NCBI GenBank assembly: GCA_947453145.1
Contig: CANGFA010000024.1
Coordinates: 1-35,376 of the forward strand
Source of the DNA: Bacteroidota bacterium
GTDB lineage: Bacteria; Bacteroidota; Bacteroidia; Chitinophagales; Chitinophagaceae
Reading direction: 5' to 3'
DNA length: 35,376 nucleotides
The notes under the pieces are model-generated. The model was not told the DNA's origin and did not search any database. It was given only the letters and a program-made list of their open reading frames with translations. Of the stretch, positions 8,064 to 16,597 are shown one piece after another (position 1 is the first letter of the stretch; the number at the start of each line of letters is the position of its first letter). Both the position numbers and the translations under genes were made by a program.

Positions 8064-9200
8064 TTATCGGTCAATATCTGGAATTACTAAATCTAATGTG
8101 CCCATTGTTGCCATTAAATCACCAATCTTACTTCCTTTAGCAATATGATCTAACACTGATAAATTAGAGAAACCTGGCGAACGGAATTTAATACGGTATG
8201 GCGTAGTTGCCCCTTCACTTACAATATATACACCTAATTCTCCACGCGCCGTTTCAACTCTTTGATAAAACTCACCTTTTGCTAATTTCAATACATTCTT
8301 GGTTTTACCCACAAAGTCACCTTCTGGGATATTGTCAATGAGTTGTTCAATAATGCGAATGGATTGGTTCATTTCTTTAACGCGTACAATATATCTTGCA
8401 AAGGAATCTCCAGCAGTTTCAATCACCTCATCAAACTCCACACGATCATATGCATCATAAGGTGCTATTTTTCTCATATCGCAACTTACACCACTTGCGC
8501 GCGCAACGGGCCCTGTGCAGCCATAAGAAATTGCATCTTCATAACTTAAAGTTCCAACGCCTTGGGTGCGACTTTGAAAAATCACATTGCCAGTTACCAA
8601 ATCCTCGTATTCTGTTACTTTTTCTTTGAACTGTTTTACAAATGCTTTTACTTTTGTTTGAAAATCGGGATGAATATCATACATCAGGCCACCGGGAACA
8701 ATATAATTCATTGTTAAACGAGCACCACATGTGTCTTCCATAATATCGGTGATCATTTCACGCTCTCTAAATGCATAAAAGAACGGAGTGAAAGCGCCTA
8801 AGTCCATTGCCATCGCACCTATCCACAATTCATGTGAAGCAATGCGTGTTAATTCATTTAAAATAGTACGCACTACTTTTGCTCTCTCAGGCACTTCTAT
8901 TTGCATTCCTTTTTCTACTAATAAAGCACAAGCGGTATTATTAATATGCGAAGACAAGTAATCCATTCGGCTTGTTACATATATAAATTGACGATAGGTT
9001 AAACTCTCGCACATCTTTTCAATGGAACGGTGGATATAACCTAGGTGTGGTTCAATTTTTTTAATGGTTTCACCATTCAATGTTACCACCAAATGTAAAA
9101 CACCATGCGTTGCAGGGTGCTGTGGTCCCATATTTACAACTAATTCCCCATCGGGTCCTAAGTTGGTAGTATCTTTTATAATTTCAGTTTGATTGTACAT
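8064..9200 (-). CDS. nuoD: NADH-quinone oxidoreductase subunit D (49 kDa)
   Basis: This quinone-site subunit is related to [NiFe]-hydrogenase large subunits. The N-terminal NMGPQHPATHGVLHLVV motif (His28 and His32 counted from the ATG used here) forms part of the quinone pocket. Other family segments are GYIHRSIEKMCE, TSRMDYLSSHINN and the C-terminal DLVIPDIDR. I chose the ATG at 9200, giving 378 residues. An in-frame TTG at 9206 lies immediately after the nuoC stop and would add only two residues. The nuoC stop and nuoD start are 6 bp apart. NuoC and NuoD are separate proteins here, unlike the fused NuoCD of Escherichia. Confidence 0.96.
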   Translation of the reverse strand: MYNQTEIIKDTTNLGPDGELVVNMGPQHPATHGVLHLVVTLNGETIKKIEPHLGYIHRSIEKMCESLTYRQFIYVTSRMDYLSSHINNTACALLVEKGMQIEVPERAKVVRTILNELTRIASHELWIGAMAMDLGAFTPFFYAFREREMITDIMEDTCGARLTMNYIVPGGLMYDIHPDFQTKVKAFVKQFKEKVTEYEDLVTGNVIFQSRTQGVGTLSYEDAISYGCTGPVARASGVSCDMRKIAPYDAYDRVEFDEVIETAGDSFARYIVRVKEMNQSIRIIEQLIDNIPEGDFVGKTKNVLKLAKGEFYQRVETARGELGVYIVSEGATTPYRIKFRSPGFSNLSVLDHIAKGSKIGDLMATMGTLDLVIPDIDR

Positions 9201-9206
9201 GCCCAA

Positions 9207-9707
9207 TTATAATTTTATCATGTTGATAGGATCTTCAAAATCTTTTCTCAGAGGCCAGTATCCCTTTTTTTCAGTTACTAGTTCCTTTTGTTCATCGACA
9301 GCTATCGCTGTCTCTTCCTCCAATATTAATTTTCTTAAATCTGGATGATGTAAAAATTCAACTCCAAACATTTCAAAAACTTCACGTTCTAAAAATTCGG
9401 CAGTACGCCAGATATCAGAAACAGTTTCAATGATTGGATCAGCGCTGTTTACATTTGCTTTAATGACAATGTTAATACTTCTATCCTTTGAAGAAGTTAA
9501 GTGATATACCATTGTTAAATGTGTTTTATAATCAACGCAGGTTAAACAAAACAAGAAATCCAATTGCATTGGCTGTCCATGAAGCACAGCTGCTAGCGGT
9601 TTTACATGATTTGATTCCACAATAATATTTAACCATTCACCCGTTTCGTCAAAAGTAGCTTCGGGAGCATGTGCTGTAATGTAGGATTTGATTGATTCTA
9701 TGTCCAT
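9207..9707 (-). CDS. nuoC: NADH-quinone oxidoreductase subunit C (30 kDa)
   Basis: This 166-residue peripheral-arm subunit packs against NuoD. The 30-kDa-subunit signature is clear: EREVFEMFGVEFLHHPDLRK near residues 108-127, preceded by a beta-rich region with FLTCVDYKTHLTMVYHLTS-like sequence. The C-terminal GYWPLRKDFE segment is also typical. The ATG at 9707 gives a normal length. It follows nuoB after 44 bp, the largest gap within the nuo operon, and no terminator is seen there. Confidence 0.94.
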   Translation of the reverse strand: MDIESIKSYITAHAPEATFDETGEWLNIIVESNHVKPLAAVLHGQPMQLDFLFCLTCVDYKTHLTMVYHLTSSKDRSINIVIKANVNSADPIIETVSDIWRTAEFLEREVFEMFGVEFLHHPDLRKLILEEETAIAVDEQKELVTEKKGYWPLRKDFEDPINMIKL

Positions 9708-9751
9708 GTGTTCTAATTAATCTAAGTATGCTTTATAAAAATGATACTGTT

Positions 9752-10303
9752 TTATGATGGTGTTTTAAATTCATCTCTTATTTGATCTCTTGTCATACCC
9801 ATTTTAATTTTCTCTTGTAAAGAAATTAAAGAATGTAATAAGGCTTCGGGACGTGGAGGACATCCTGGTATATAAACATCTACAGGAATAATATGGTCTG
9901 CTCCTTTTACTACTGAGTAAGTGTTATAAAAGAAAGGCCCACCACTAATGGCACATGCACCCATGGCAATTACATACTTCGGATCGGCCATTTGATCATA
10001 CAAGCGTTTTAATACCGGTGCCATTTTATTTACAATAGTACCTGCTATAATAATTACGTCGGCCTGACGCGGAGAGGCTCTTGCTACTTCAAAGCCAAAA
10101 CGAGAAAAATCATATTTGGCCGAAGCAGTAGACATCATTTCAATACCACAACAACTTGTTGCAAAAGATAGTGGCCATAAGGAATTGCTTCTAGCCCAAT
10201 TAATAACGTTATCAAACGTACTTACAACAATTCCGCCACCTGGTGTTTCATGGATAATACCCGGAAATGGGGGATTACCTGCAATGTTTTCATTTAACTC
10301 CAT
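9752..10303 (-). CDS. nuoB: NADH-quinone oxidoreductase subunit B (N2 cluster)
   Basis: This 183-residue subunit holds the terminal iron-sulphur cluster N2, which reduces quinone. The four expected ligands are present: the tandem Cys51-Cys52 in [12 protein letters not shown], Cys117 in [10 protein letters not shown] and Cys148 in [13 protein letters not shown]. The [14 protein letters not shown] stretch is also diagnostic. Its start overlaps the end of nuoA by 10 bp, which suggests coupled translation. Nothing is missing. Confidence 0.97.
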   Translation of the reverse strand: MELNENIAGNPPFPGIIHETPGGGIVVSTFDNVINWARSNSLWPLSFATSCCGIEMMSTASAKYDFSRFGFEVARASPRQADVIIIAGTIVNKMAPVLKRLYDQMADPKYVIAMGACAISGGPFFYNTYSVVKGADHIIPVDVYIPGCPPRPEALLHSLISLQEKIKMGMTRDQIRDEFKTPS

Positions 10304-10644
10304 TTGAGTGCGCCTTTTTTATGAGCATATAAAAAGCCCATGAATAAAATAAATATGAATACGATAATTTCAACGAGTGCCACCATGCCTACTTTTTTTA
10401 CCACAACAGCCCATGGATACATGAATACCAATTCCACATCAAAAATTAAAAAAAGCAAAGCGAATAAATAATAGCCTACATTAAATTGATGCCAAGGAGA
10501 AGTATTGGTGGGGATGCCACACTCATAAGCCTGCCCTTTTTGAGGATTTTTAGATCCCTTCACTAATATTTTCCCTACTAATATACCACCAGCAGAAAAA
10601 GCAATTGCTGCTATAAGCAATGCAATCAAGGAAATTGCGCCCAT
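10294..10644 (-). CDS. nuoA: NADH-quinone oxidoreductase subunit A
   Basis: This 116-residue, three-helix subunit at the junction of the two arms is the first gene of the operon. Family markers are [12 protein letters not shown] (Cys42 lies in the quinone-region loop) and [15 protein letters not shown] with the conserved acidic residues of helix 2. Its ATG has no Shine-Dalgarno sequence. About 196 bp separate it from the stop of the upstream hmuV-like gene on the same strand, so the nuo promoter should lie there. Confidence 0.96.
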   Translation of the reverse strand: MGAISLIALLIAAIAFSAGGILVGKILVKGSKNPQKGQAYECGIPTNTSPWHQFNVGYYLFALLFLIFDVELVFMYPWAVVVKKVGMVALVEIIVFIFILFMGFLYAHKKGALKWS

Positions 10645-10733
10645 AAACTTGTAAATTATGTGTCTTCTAAATTACGAATAAAAATGAGAATCTTTTCGAA
10701 TTCAGCCATAAAGTCTAGTGCTTTGAATGAACT

Positions 10734-10741
10734 CAAAAATA
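10734..10741 (-). promoter_or_regulatory. possible -7 promoter element for the nuo operon
   Basis: On the minus strand this reads TATTTTTG, an exact match to the Bacteroidota -7 consensus TAnnTTTG, about 90 bp upstream of the nuoA ATG. No TTG or TTTG -33 element sits at the usual distance, and the consensus is short in AT-rich DNA, so this is only a candidate. Confidence 0.25.
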
Positions 10742-10840
10742 ATTTAACTTTTTGGGAATAAATTGGTGATAATTACCCCCAAACTACAGTATTTAGCAAG
10801 CTTTTGCAGTTTTAGTAGGTTTGCATATAAATCAATATCA

Positions 10841-11617
10841 TCAATAAGCAACCACCGCATGCTTTTGCCCTGGTACATTTATTAATTGTGCCTCTACCTT
10901 AAATACATCGGCAATTAAATGAGTGGTAATAATATCGGCAGGGTTGCCTTGCGCAACAAGAGTGCCTTTATTTAAAAAATACACTTTATCTGCGTAAGCA
11001 AGTGCCCAATTAATATCGTGCACAATCATAATAACTACTAGGTCCTCTTTGATAAATTCACGTATGGTTTGCAGTAAATATTTTTGATACTGAATATCTA
11101 AATTATTTAAAGGTTCGTCTAAAAATAAATAACGGCTATTATTTGTTCCCTTTTCCCATACCTGCGCTAAAACCCTTGCAAACTGAACTCTTTGTTGCTC
11201 CCCGCCACTTAAAGTATTAAAGTCCCTGTTAAGTAAATGTGTAATTTCTAATTTATTAACTACCTCATTAATTACTTTAAAATCGTTTTTTGTGGGCTCA
11301 TAGGAGTAGTGAGGATAACGCCCCATTTGAATTAATTCTGTTACCGTTAGTGGAAAAGGAATATTATTTTGTTGACTTAAATAACTACGATAGGTAGCCA
11401 GTGTAGCAGCAGGAATTTGGTTAATTAAATGATTGTCATAAAATACACTACCATTAAAATTTTGAATTTGTCCACTTGTAATTTTTAACAAGGAAGTTTT
11501 CCCCGAGCCGTTAGGACCAAGTATCATATGCAATTTACCTGGCTCAAAATTTATTTGAATGCCTGACAAAATTTGTTTTGTACCAATGGTATAATTTATG
11601 TCCTGTAACTTAAGCAT
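10841..11617 (-). CDS. hmuV: haem-type ABC transporter ATP-binding protein (HmuV-like)
   Basis: This 258-residue ATPase would power import by the adjacent FecCD-type permease. Visible motifs are Walker A GPNGSGKT (34-41), Q-loop in YLSQQNN (about 79-85), signature LSGGEQQRVQFARVLAQ (136-152), Walker B YLFLDEP (163-169) and the switch His200. The MGRYPHY stretch (about 98-104) is typical of HmuV and related FecE/BtuD ATPases. It overlaps the permease gene by 8 bp. Haem is favoured because the binding protein looks like HmuT. A siderophore or cobalamin substrate cannot be excluded from this protein alone. Confidence 0.85.
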   Translation of the reverse strand: MLKLQDINYTIGTKQILSGIQINFEPGKLHMILGPNGSGKTSLLKITSGQIQNFNGSVFYDNHLINQIPAATLATYRSYLSQQNNIPFPLTVTELIQMGRYPHYSYEPTKNDFKVINEVVNKLEITHLLNRDFNTLSGGEQQRVQFARVLAQVWEKGTNNSRYLFLDEPLNNLDIQYQKYLLQTIREFIKEDLVVIMIVHDINWALAYADKVYFLNKGTLVAQGNPADIITTHLIADVFKVEAQLINVPGQKHAVVAY

Positions 11618-12647
11618 CGGATTTGATAAAAAGTTTTTTCTTTAGTAAAAAAATAAAAATAGGAGCGCCAACAAGGGAGGTAATAATGCCAATAGGAATT
11701 TCCGAAGGCGCAAGTAATAGCCTAGCAGCAAGATCGGCAAGTAGTAAAACCGAAGCGCCCACTAGCATGGACATGGGTAATAATTTTTTATGATCACTAC
11801 CCACTAGTTGTCTTACAATATGAGGTACAATAAGTCCTACAAAACCTATAACACCCACAAAGGAGGTGATAATGGCCACCATTAAGGTATTTAGTATTAA
11901 AATTTTTCTACGAAACTGTTTTATGTTAACACCTAAATACAAAGCTTCTTCCTCGCCAAGTAGTAAGGCGTTTAATGGTTTTATGAATTTAAAAATGGAA
12001 AAAATTACAACTATCAGTAACGCTAATACTATAAATACTTGTTGCCAATTGGCACCCGAAAAAGTTCCTAGGTTCCAAAAATTTATACTTCTTGCTTGTG
12101 GGTCCCTAGCTATATAAGTCATAAAACCCATTCCACTTAATCCCATTGCATTAATGGCAAGTCCCACTAGTAAAATAGAAAGGATAGAAGTTTTTTGATG
12201 ATTTTTAGATATCATATATACCAAATAGGTGGCAAGGGTAGCACCCAAAAAAGCAAATAAGGGAACTAGTAAAGGGCCTACTAATGCTTTCCAATCCATG
12301 GGTAAATAAACTGCTAATACAAATACAATAGATGCGCCAAAAGCTGCACCTGCACTGGTTCCTATAATACCTGGCTCCACCAATGGGTTTCTAAATAAGC
12401 CTTGCATAAATACCCCTGAAACCGATAAAATAGCGCCCGATATTAAACATAAAAATACCCTGGGTAATCTTATTTGTAAAAAAACACCCTCGTAAATAGA
12501 CGAAGGCGTTTTTCCTTGAAAAAAATGTTTCACAGCATCTGCCATTTGAATATTAGTAATGCTTACAGCCCCCCATTGAATAGAGGCTAGCATTATTAAG
12601 CAAAGTGCAATGCTTGAAAAAATATAAATGCTTTTATTATTGAACAT
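11610..12647 (-). CDS. hmuU: FecCD-family ABC permease (HmuU-like)
   Basis: This 345-residue inner-membrane permease of the haem/siderophore/B12 class (FecCD, BtuC fold, about ten helices, acting as a dimer) has clear family stretches: RLPRVFLCLISGAILSVSG near residues 55-73, MQGLFRNPLVEPGIIGTSAGAAFGA near residues 80-104 (key NPLxxPxxxGxxxGA pattern), and GFVGLIVPHIVRQLVG near residues 268-283. It overlaps its neighbours on both sides (11 bp with hmuT, 8 bp with hmuV), a tight operon arrangement. The start begins MFNNKSIYIF. Confidence 0.88.
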   Translation of the reverse strand: MFNNKSIYIFSSIALCLIMLASIQWGAVSITNIQMADAVKHFFQGKTPSSIYEGVFLQIRLPRVFLCLISGAILSVSGVFMQGLFRNPLVEPGIIGTSAGAAFGASIVFVLAVYLPMDWKALVGPLLVPLFAFLGATLATYLVYMISKNHQKTSILSILLVGLAINAMGLSGMGFMTYIARDPQARSINFWNLGTFSGANWQQVFIVLALLIVVIFSIFKFIKPLNALLLGEEEALYLGVNIKQFRRKILILNTLMVAIITSFVGVIGFVGLIVPHIVRQLVGSDHKKLLPMSMLVGASVLLLADLAARLLLAPSEIPIGIITSLVGAPIFIFLLKKKLFIKSDA

Positions 12648-13524
12648 TTTTGAAACTATGTAGTTGCTTCATAAGAGATAAAATATTATTACCCGATCTT
12701 GGTCCAAAATAAACTAAATCATTTTCCTCAAAACGAATAATATTTTTATTTTTTCCAGCATTGGTCAAAGCCACCCCAGGAACCCCTGCAATAAATTTAT
12801 CCATACTACCCATTTGGTCGAAACCAAAATCGGTGGCAATAATTACATCAGGATTTGCTGCCGCAATGGCTTCTGCTGATAATTGTTTTGCACCTTTGGC
12901 ATCATAAATAGCTGTTTCACCACCAGCAAGTTCAATCATTTTATCACCCACACCATTTCGGCCACTCATTACAAAATAAATATTACTTGCGCGGCCAAAA
13001 TGTATAATCATTACTTTTGGCTTTTTAGTAGTATGCATTGCTTTTAATGAATCTGCTGCTGCGTTAATAGAAGCGTCCATTTGTTTTATAATAGAATCGG
13101 CTTTTTGAGGCACCCCATAAAAATTAGCCAACTCTTTTAAAGTTAATTTTGCACTATCAATGGTGTTAGCCGATCCAAATGTTTTTACTGTTAAACCTAC
13201 TTTAGTAATTTGAGGAATTACAGTTTCCGGTCCTATATCATTACTATGAATTACTAAGTCCGGGTTCATGGCAATAATTCCTTCCGGACTTAATGCTCTA
13301 TGGTAGCCCACAGTTTTTAATAGTTTGGCACTATCCGGATAACTGCTACTTAAATCCACGGCCACTAATGATTTGCCCTCCCCTAATGCAAATACCATCT
13401 CTGTTAAGTGTTTGGAAACACAAACTATGCGCATATTGCCAGGTGCTTTTGTTTCTTGATTTGAAAAACGGCCACAGCCTAGGATCGCGATGCTCAATAA
13501 ACAGCAATAAATTAGTTTTTTCAT
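12637..13524 (-). CDS. hmuT: haem-type ABC transporter substrate-binding lipoprotein (HmuT-like)
   Basis: This 295-residue periplasmic binding protein is anchored as a lipoprotein. The signal MKKLIYCCLLSIAILGC has a lipobox-type end with Cys17. The mature part has the cluster A-2 (TroA/BtuF-like) fold. The run SSYPDSAKLLKTVGYHRALS followed by PEGIIAMNPDLVI (about 59-92) matches the HmuT pattern of Tyr-Pro, VGY-x-R-x-LS-x-EG, rather than BtuF. This is the main reason for calling haem as substrate. The conserved Tyr in SSYPD is a plausible haem contact, which is inference. It starts 18 bp after the TonB receptor stop. Confidence 0.85.
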   Translation of the reverse strand: MKKLIYCCLLSIAILGCGRFSNQETKAPGNMRIVCVSKHLTEMVFALGEGKSLVAVDLSSSYPDSAKLLKTVGYHRALSPEGIIAMNPDLVIHSNDIGPETVIPQITKVGLTVKTFGSANTIDSAKLTLKELANFYGVPQKADSIIKQMDASINAAADSLKAMHTTKKPKVMIIHFGRASNIYFVMSGRNGVGDKMIELAGGETAIYDAKGAKQLSAEAIAAANPDVIIATDFGFDQMGSMDKFIAGVPGVALTNAGKNKNIIRFEENDLVYFGPRSGNNILSLMKQLHSFKNVQ

Positions 13525-13542
13525 ACTTTAAATTTAATACAA

Positions 13543-15966
13543 TTAAAAGGTATATTTTAAATTAATGCCTCCAAATACCATTGCATTTTTAGGGGCAGGT
13601 AAATAAGCATCTGGTAATTGGTTTGCAAATACCATTAAATAATATTTTGTATTGGTTATATTGGTTGCTCCTACATATGTATCTAAACTAAAATGCTTAT
13701 CAATTAAAGTACTAAAGCCCAATTTGCCATTTAGCAAATTGTAACTAGTAGTATAAAAATCGTTTAAACCAGTAATAGGTGTTTTGTCCTTGTAGTTATA
13801 GGTAAGGTTGGCATAAAATCCGCCTTTAAATTGCATATCAACACCAGCATTCACTATCCAATTAGGAACGCCTGCTACTTGTTTGCCAGTATAGTTTTCA
13901 ATACTCGTAACCGATTTTTGTATAGTAAAATTATTTGCATAAGTAAAATCGCTCTTCGTAAAATTTGCAAATGGGCTTATTAATTTAATAAAACCATTTT
14001 GACTACTCATTAAATTATATTTTATCATACCCTCCACACCATAGTGACGTTGTTCCCCACCATTTACTACATATGAATACAAGGTGGTTGATTTATTTGC
14101 TGGAGATACCACGGAAATAGCCGTCATTTTATTTTCAAAAACGGTATGGAAATAAGCAAATTCATAAATTAATTTATTGTCAAAAATTTGCCCCTTAGTT
14201 CCATATTCCATTTGAGTTCCAATTTCTGGATTCAAAGTTTCATTTACCCTTCCTGTTGCTGGGGTAGCTGGGGTAGTCACTGCAGGAGTTGTTATATAAA
14301 AATAGGAGCTCACTGGTGCTTTATAACCCTTGCTATAGGAAGCGAACAATGAAATATGTTTATTTATAATTTTATTTATAGCAACATGAGGGGAAACCAT
14401 TCCTGCATATTCTTTTTCAAATTTTGAAGGCCTGGTGGTTAATGCAGGATTTAATCTGTCGTTTAAAGTAATTTTCATGTTGCTAGAACCTAGTCCAGCA
14501 GTAACGCTCAGGTCCTTTGGTAAACTTAATGTCCACTCAGAAAATAGAGAGGAAGTAGTGCTTACACTATTTAAATCCGAAGTGGTTGCATTTAATACCC
14601 AATATGGGTTTACTTCATATTTCCAAACACTTGCCGTATCTAAAGGGTTTTGTTTCATATTATAACCAACTACATGTGCGTCTTGTCTTTGAGATTCAAT
14701 ACCGGTGATTCCAGATAATTTTACTTGATTGCTCAATTCAAATTTTGAATCTAAAGTGGCTCTAATGCCGTAGTTGCCTGTTGCTTTTTCGGTCCATCCC
14801 GCAGCTGAACTTGCATTACTCGTAAAACTGGTTCCAAAAACAGTGGTGTTACTTGTTAAGTGTTCATTTAATTTATAACTATTGGTAATGCCTGCTCTAA
14901 AAGTAATCACATTGCTATGGCCGTCTCTTTTAATATAATCTATGTTGCCAGAATAGTCATTGGTTTCATATTGAGTGATGGTTAATTCTCCAGCACGTTG
15001 GTCATAACTATTGCTATATCCAAAATAGGTGCTTACCGTTTGTTTATCACTTGGAGTGGATACATTAATTACATTGGCATAGTCCTTACGAGAAGCATTG
15101 TGAATGGTAAAACCTTCTACTTCCTGGTGACCATAATTAACTAATAAAGATGTATTATTATTTGCTGTCTGAAAAGTACTTGTGTTTCTTCTAAGGCCAT
15201 AATTACCTGTAATAAACGCTTGATCTAAACTTGTTTTTCCTTTTTCAGGAGCAACTGTTTTTAGATTTATTGCTCCTGCAATAGCTAAGCCATATAGGGA
15301 TCCTGCTGGACCTTTTACAATTTCGGCCGAAGCTATGGAGCCAAAATCAATATCGTCCATTGTGGTAATACCCTCTGCATCGGTCACTGGAATTCCGTTT
15401 AAATATACTTTGGAACCTTGTCCGTCAAAATTACTACTTGCACCATTTTTACCCCTAACACCATTACCATAACCTCTAATATTAAATTGTTGACCACCCC
15501 CCACAGATCTTCGGGCCATTTGTACGCCAGGCACATTGGTTTGAATAGCGTCATCAAAAAATAAGCCCGAACCTCTTTTAATATCGGTTGTATTTAAATT
15601 GGTTATGGCTGCTGGTTGGTATAATAATGTTTTATTGCTATTGGTAGAATTGGTTACTTCCACCTCGTCCAGTGTCAAAACCAATGGAGTTAAATAAATA
15701 ATAAAATTGGGGTTACAATTTTTATTGTTTTCAATTTTAGTTTCATAACCTACATAACTAATTTTAATTGTTTCCTTGGCGTTGCATTGATAAGTAAAAC
15801 CACCATTGTTATTTGTACTCATTTTTTTATCTCCAATTATAATACTGGCGCCCGCTAATGGTTTTTGAGTAAAAGCATCAAGTACTTTTGCATTGATGTT
15901 AGTTTGTCCCATGGCATTGCTACACATTAATAATACACAAATCAAATTCACTAAAATAATTTTCAT
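13543..15966 (-). CDS. TonB-dependent outer-membrane receptor of the haem-type uptake operon
   Basis: This 807-residue receptor has a signal peptide ending near NAMG-Q (about 20) and an N-terminal CarboxypepD_reg-like domain (about 22-105, INAKVLDAFTQKPLAGASI...). A plug domain follows (about 120-240, with FNIRGYGNGVRG and VYLNGIPVTDAEG), then a 22-strand-type barrel ending in the canonical aromatic residue (LKYTF). It is the first transport gene of the operon and feeds HmuT/U/V. The classical haem-receptor FRAP and NPNL boxes are not intact: GYKAP and NETLNPEIG stand in similar places. The substrate is therefore inferred from the ABC genes, and a siderophore is possible. An 11-bp inverted repeat lies just upstream of the start codon. 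Confidence 0.85.
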   Translation of the reverse strand: MKIILVNLICVLLMCSNAMGQTNINAKVLDAFTQKPLAGASIIIGDKKMSTNNNGGFTYQCNAKETIKISYVGYETKIENNKNCNPNFIIYLTPLVLTLDEVEVTNSTNSNKTLLYQPAAITNLNTTDIKRGSGLFFDDAIQTNVPGVQMARRSVGGGQQFNIRGYGNGVRGKNGASSNFDGQGSKVYLNGIPVTDAEGITTMDDIDFGSIASAEIVKGPAGSLYGLAIAGAINLKTVAPEKGKTSLDQAFITGNYGLRRNTSTFQTANNNTSLLVNYGHQEVEGFTIHNASRKDYANVINVSTPSDKQTVSTYFGYSNSYDQRAGELTITQYETNDYSGNIDYIKRDGHSNVITFRAGITNSYKLNEHLTSNTTVFGTSFTSNASSAAGWTEKATGNYGIRATLDSKFELSNQVKLSGITGIESQRQDAHVVGYNMKQNPLDTASVWKYEVNPYWVLNATTSDLNSVSTTSSLFSEWTLSLPKDLSVTAGLGSSNMKITLNDRLNPALTTRPSKFEKEYAGMVSPHVAINKIINKHISLFASYSKGYKAPVSSYFYITTPAVTTPATPATGRVNETLNPEIGTQMEYGTKGQIFDNKLIYEFAYFHTVFENKMTAISVVSPANKSTTLYSYVVNGGEQRHYGVEGMIKYNLMSSQNGFIKLISPFANFTKSDFTYANNFTIQKSVTSIENYTGKQVAGVPNWIVNAGVDMQFKGGFYANLTYNYKDKTPITGLNDFYTTSYNLLNGKLGFSTLIDKHFSLDTYVGATNITNTKYYLMVFANQLPDAYLPAPKNAMVFGGINLKYTF

Positions 15967-15992
15967 TTTACAATTTTATAAATAAAGGAATG

Positions 15993-16020
15993 TCAATACT
16001 ATTACAATAAATAGTATTGA
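15993..16020. promoter_or_regulatory. inverted repeat upstream of the TonB receptor (possible operator)
   Basis: Two perfect 11-base arms, TCAATACTATT (15993-16003) and AATAGTATTGA (16010-16020), are separated by 6 bp. They lie 27 bp upstream of the receptor start and 29 bp from the stop of the preceding 172-residue gene. The arms are AT-rich and have no U-tract suited to termination on the minus strand, so a repressor or activator site is more likely than a terminator. It does not match the classical Fur box convincingly. Confidence 0.5.
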
Positions 16021-16048
16021 TTAAGTTAAAGATGCTATTAATTAAATG

Positions 16049-16567
16049 CTAAGCCAAGTATTTTGGAGGAGGCACTTGCACAAGTAAAGTTCTTGAGGCA
16101 AAGTTAAATGCAGTAGGATGCACTATTTTATTAACAATACAATAAGGTTGGTATTGCTTTGCTTGTATAGGCATTTCACACTCTATACTCAAATATTTAA
16201 AAATTGTTTTTGCTTGCTGCTTTTGGGTGTCATTGGAATTATTGGATTGTATCCAGTTGTTGTAAAACTGTAGCAAGCCAGTTTCCCTATGATCATTAAT
16301 ACAATAATAATAAGTTTGATTTCCAACTACTTCCTTTTTTATCACATCATATAAGTTACCCGAAAGTTCAAATTCAGCATTTGCTTCTTCCCATTGCATT
16401 TTTGGACTAGCCGGAATTTTTTCAACTAAATCGTTTATGATATTTGATTTTAGCTGTTGGCTAATAATTGCTTTAGCGTTTAATTTTGCCAATGTGAACA
16501 CCAAATGATGTCCAACTAGGCTCATCATAAACACAATTAAAAAAAATATAGTAATTGATTTTTTCAA
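16049..16567 (-). CDS. hypothetical secreted or membrane-anchored protein ahead of the haem receptor
   Basis: I do not recognise this 172-residue protein. It begins with a signal-anchor-like segment (MKKSITIFFLIVFMMSLVGHHLVF, about 5-27), so it is exported or held in the inner membrane. The rest is a soluble domain with YYYCINDHRETG near the middle, three cysteines (in YYCIN, IECEMP and PYCIV) that could pair or bind metal after export, and a conserved-looking Pro-rich C-terminus (VQVPPPKYLA). The start codon is a TTG at 16567 with no in-frame ATG before the signal segment. Codons 14 and 15 are ATGs but would truncate it. It precedes the TonB receptor by 82 bp and may be part of the same transcript, so a role in haem or iron uptake is possible but unproven. 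Confidence 0.7.
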   Translation of the reverse strand: MKKSITIFFLIVFMMSLVGHHLVFTLAKLNAKAIISQQLKSNIINDLVEKIPASPKMQWEEANAEFELSGNLYDVIKKEVVGNQTYYYCINDHRETGLLQFYNNWIQSNNSNDTQKQQAKTIFKYLSIECEMPIQAKQYQPYCIVNKIVHPTAFNFASRTLLVQVPPPKYLA

Positions 16568-16597
16568 GAAACTAAAAATAGTTGAAATTCTATTAAT

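Noticed and set aside
10841..13524. Reading the ABC genes as btuFCD (vitamin B12), given the nearby B12 receptor
   Set aside because: The binding protein has the HmuT pattern (SSYPD, VGYHRALSPEG), the operon has its own receptor and no riboswitch, and a terminator separates it from btuB. B12 is not fully excluded, but haem fits better.
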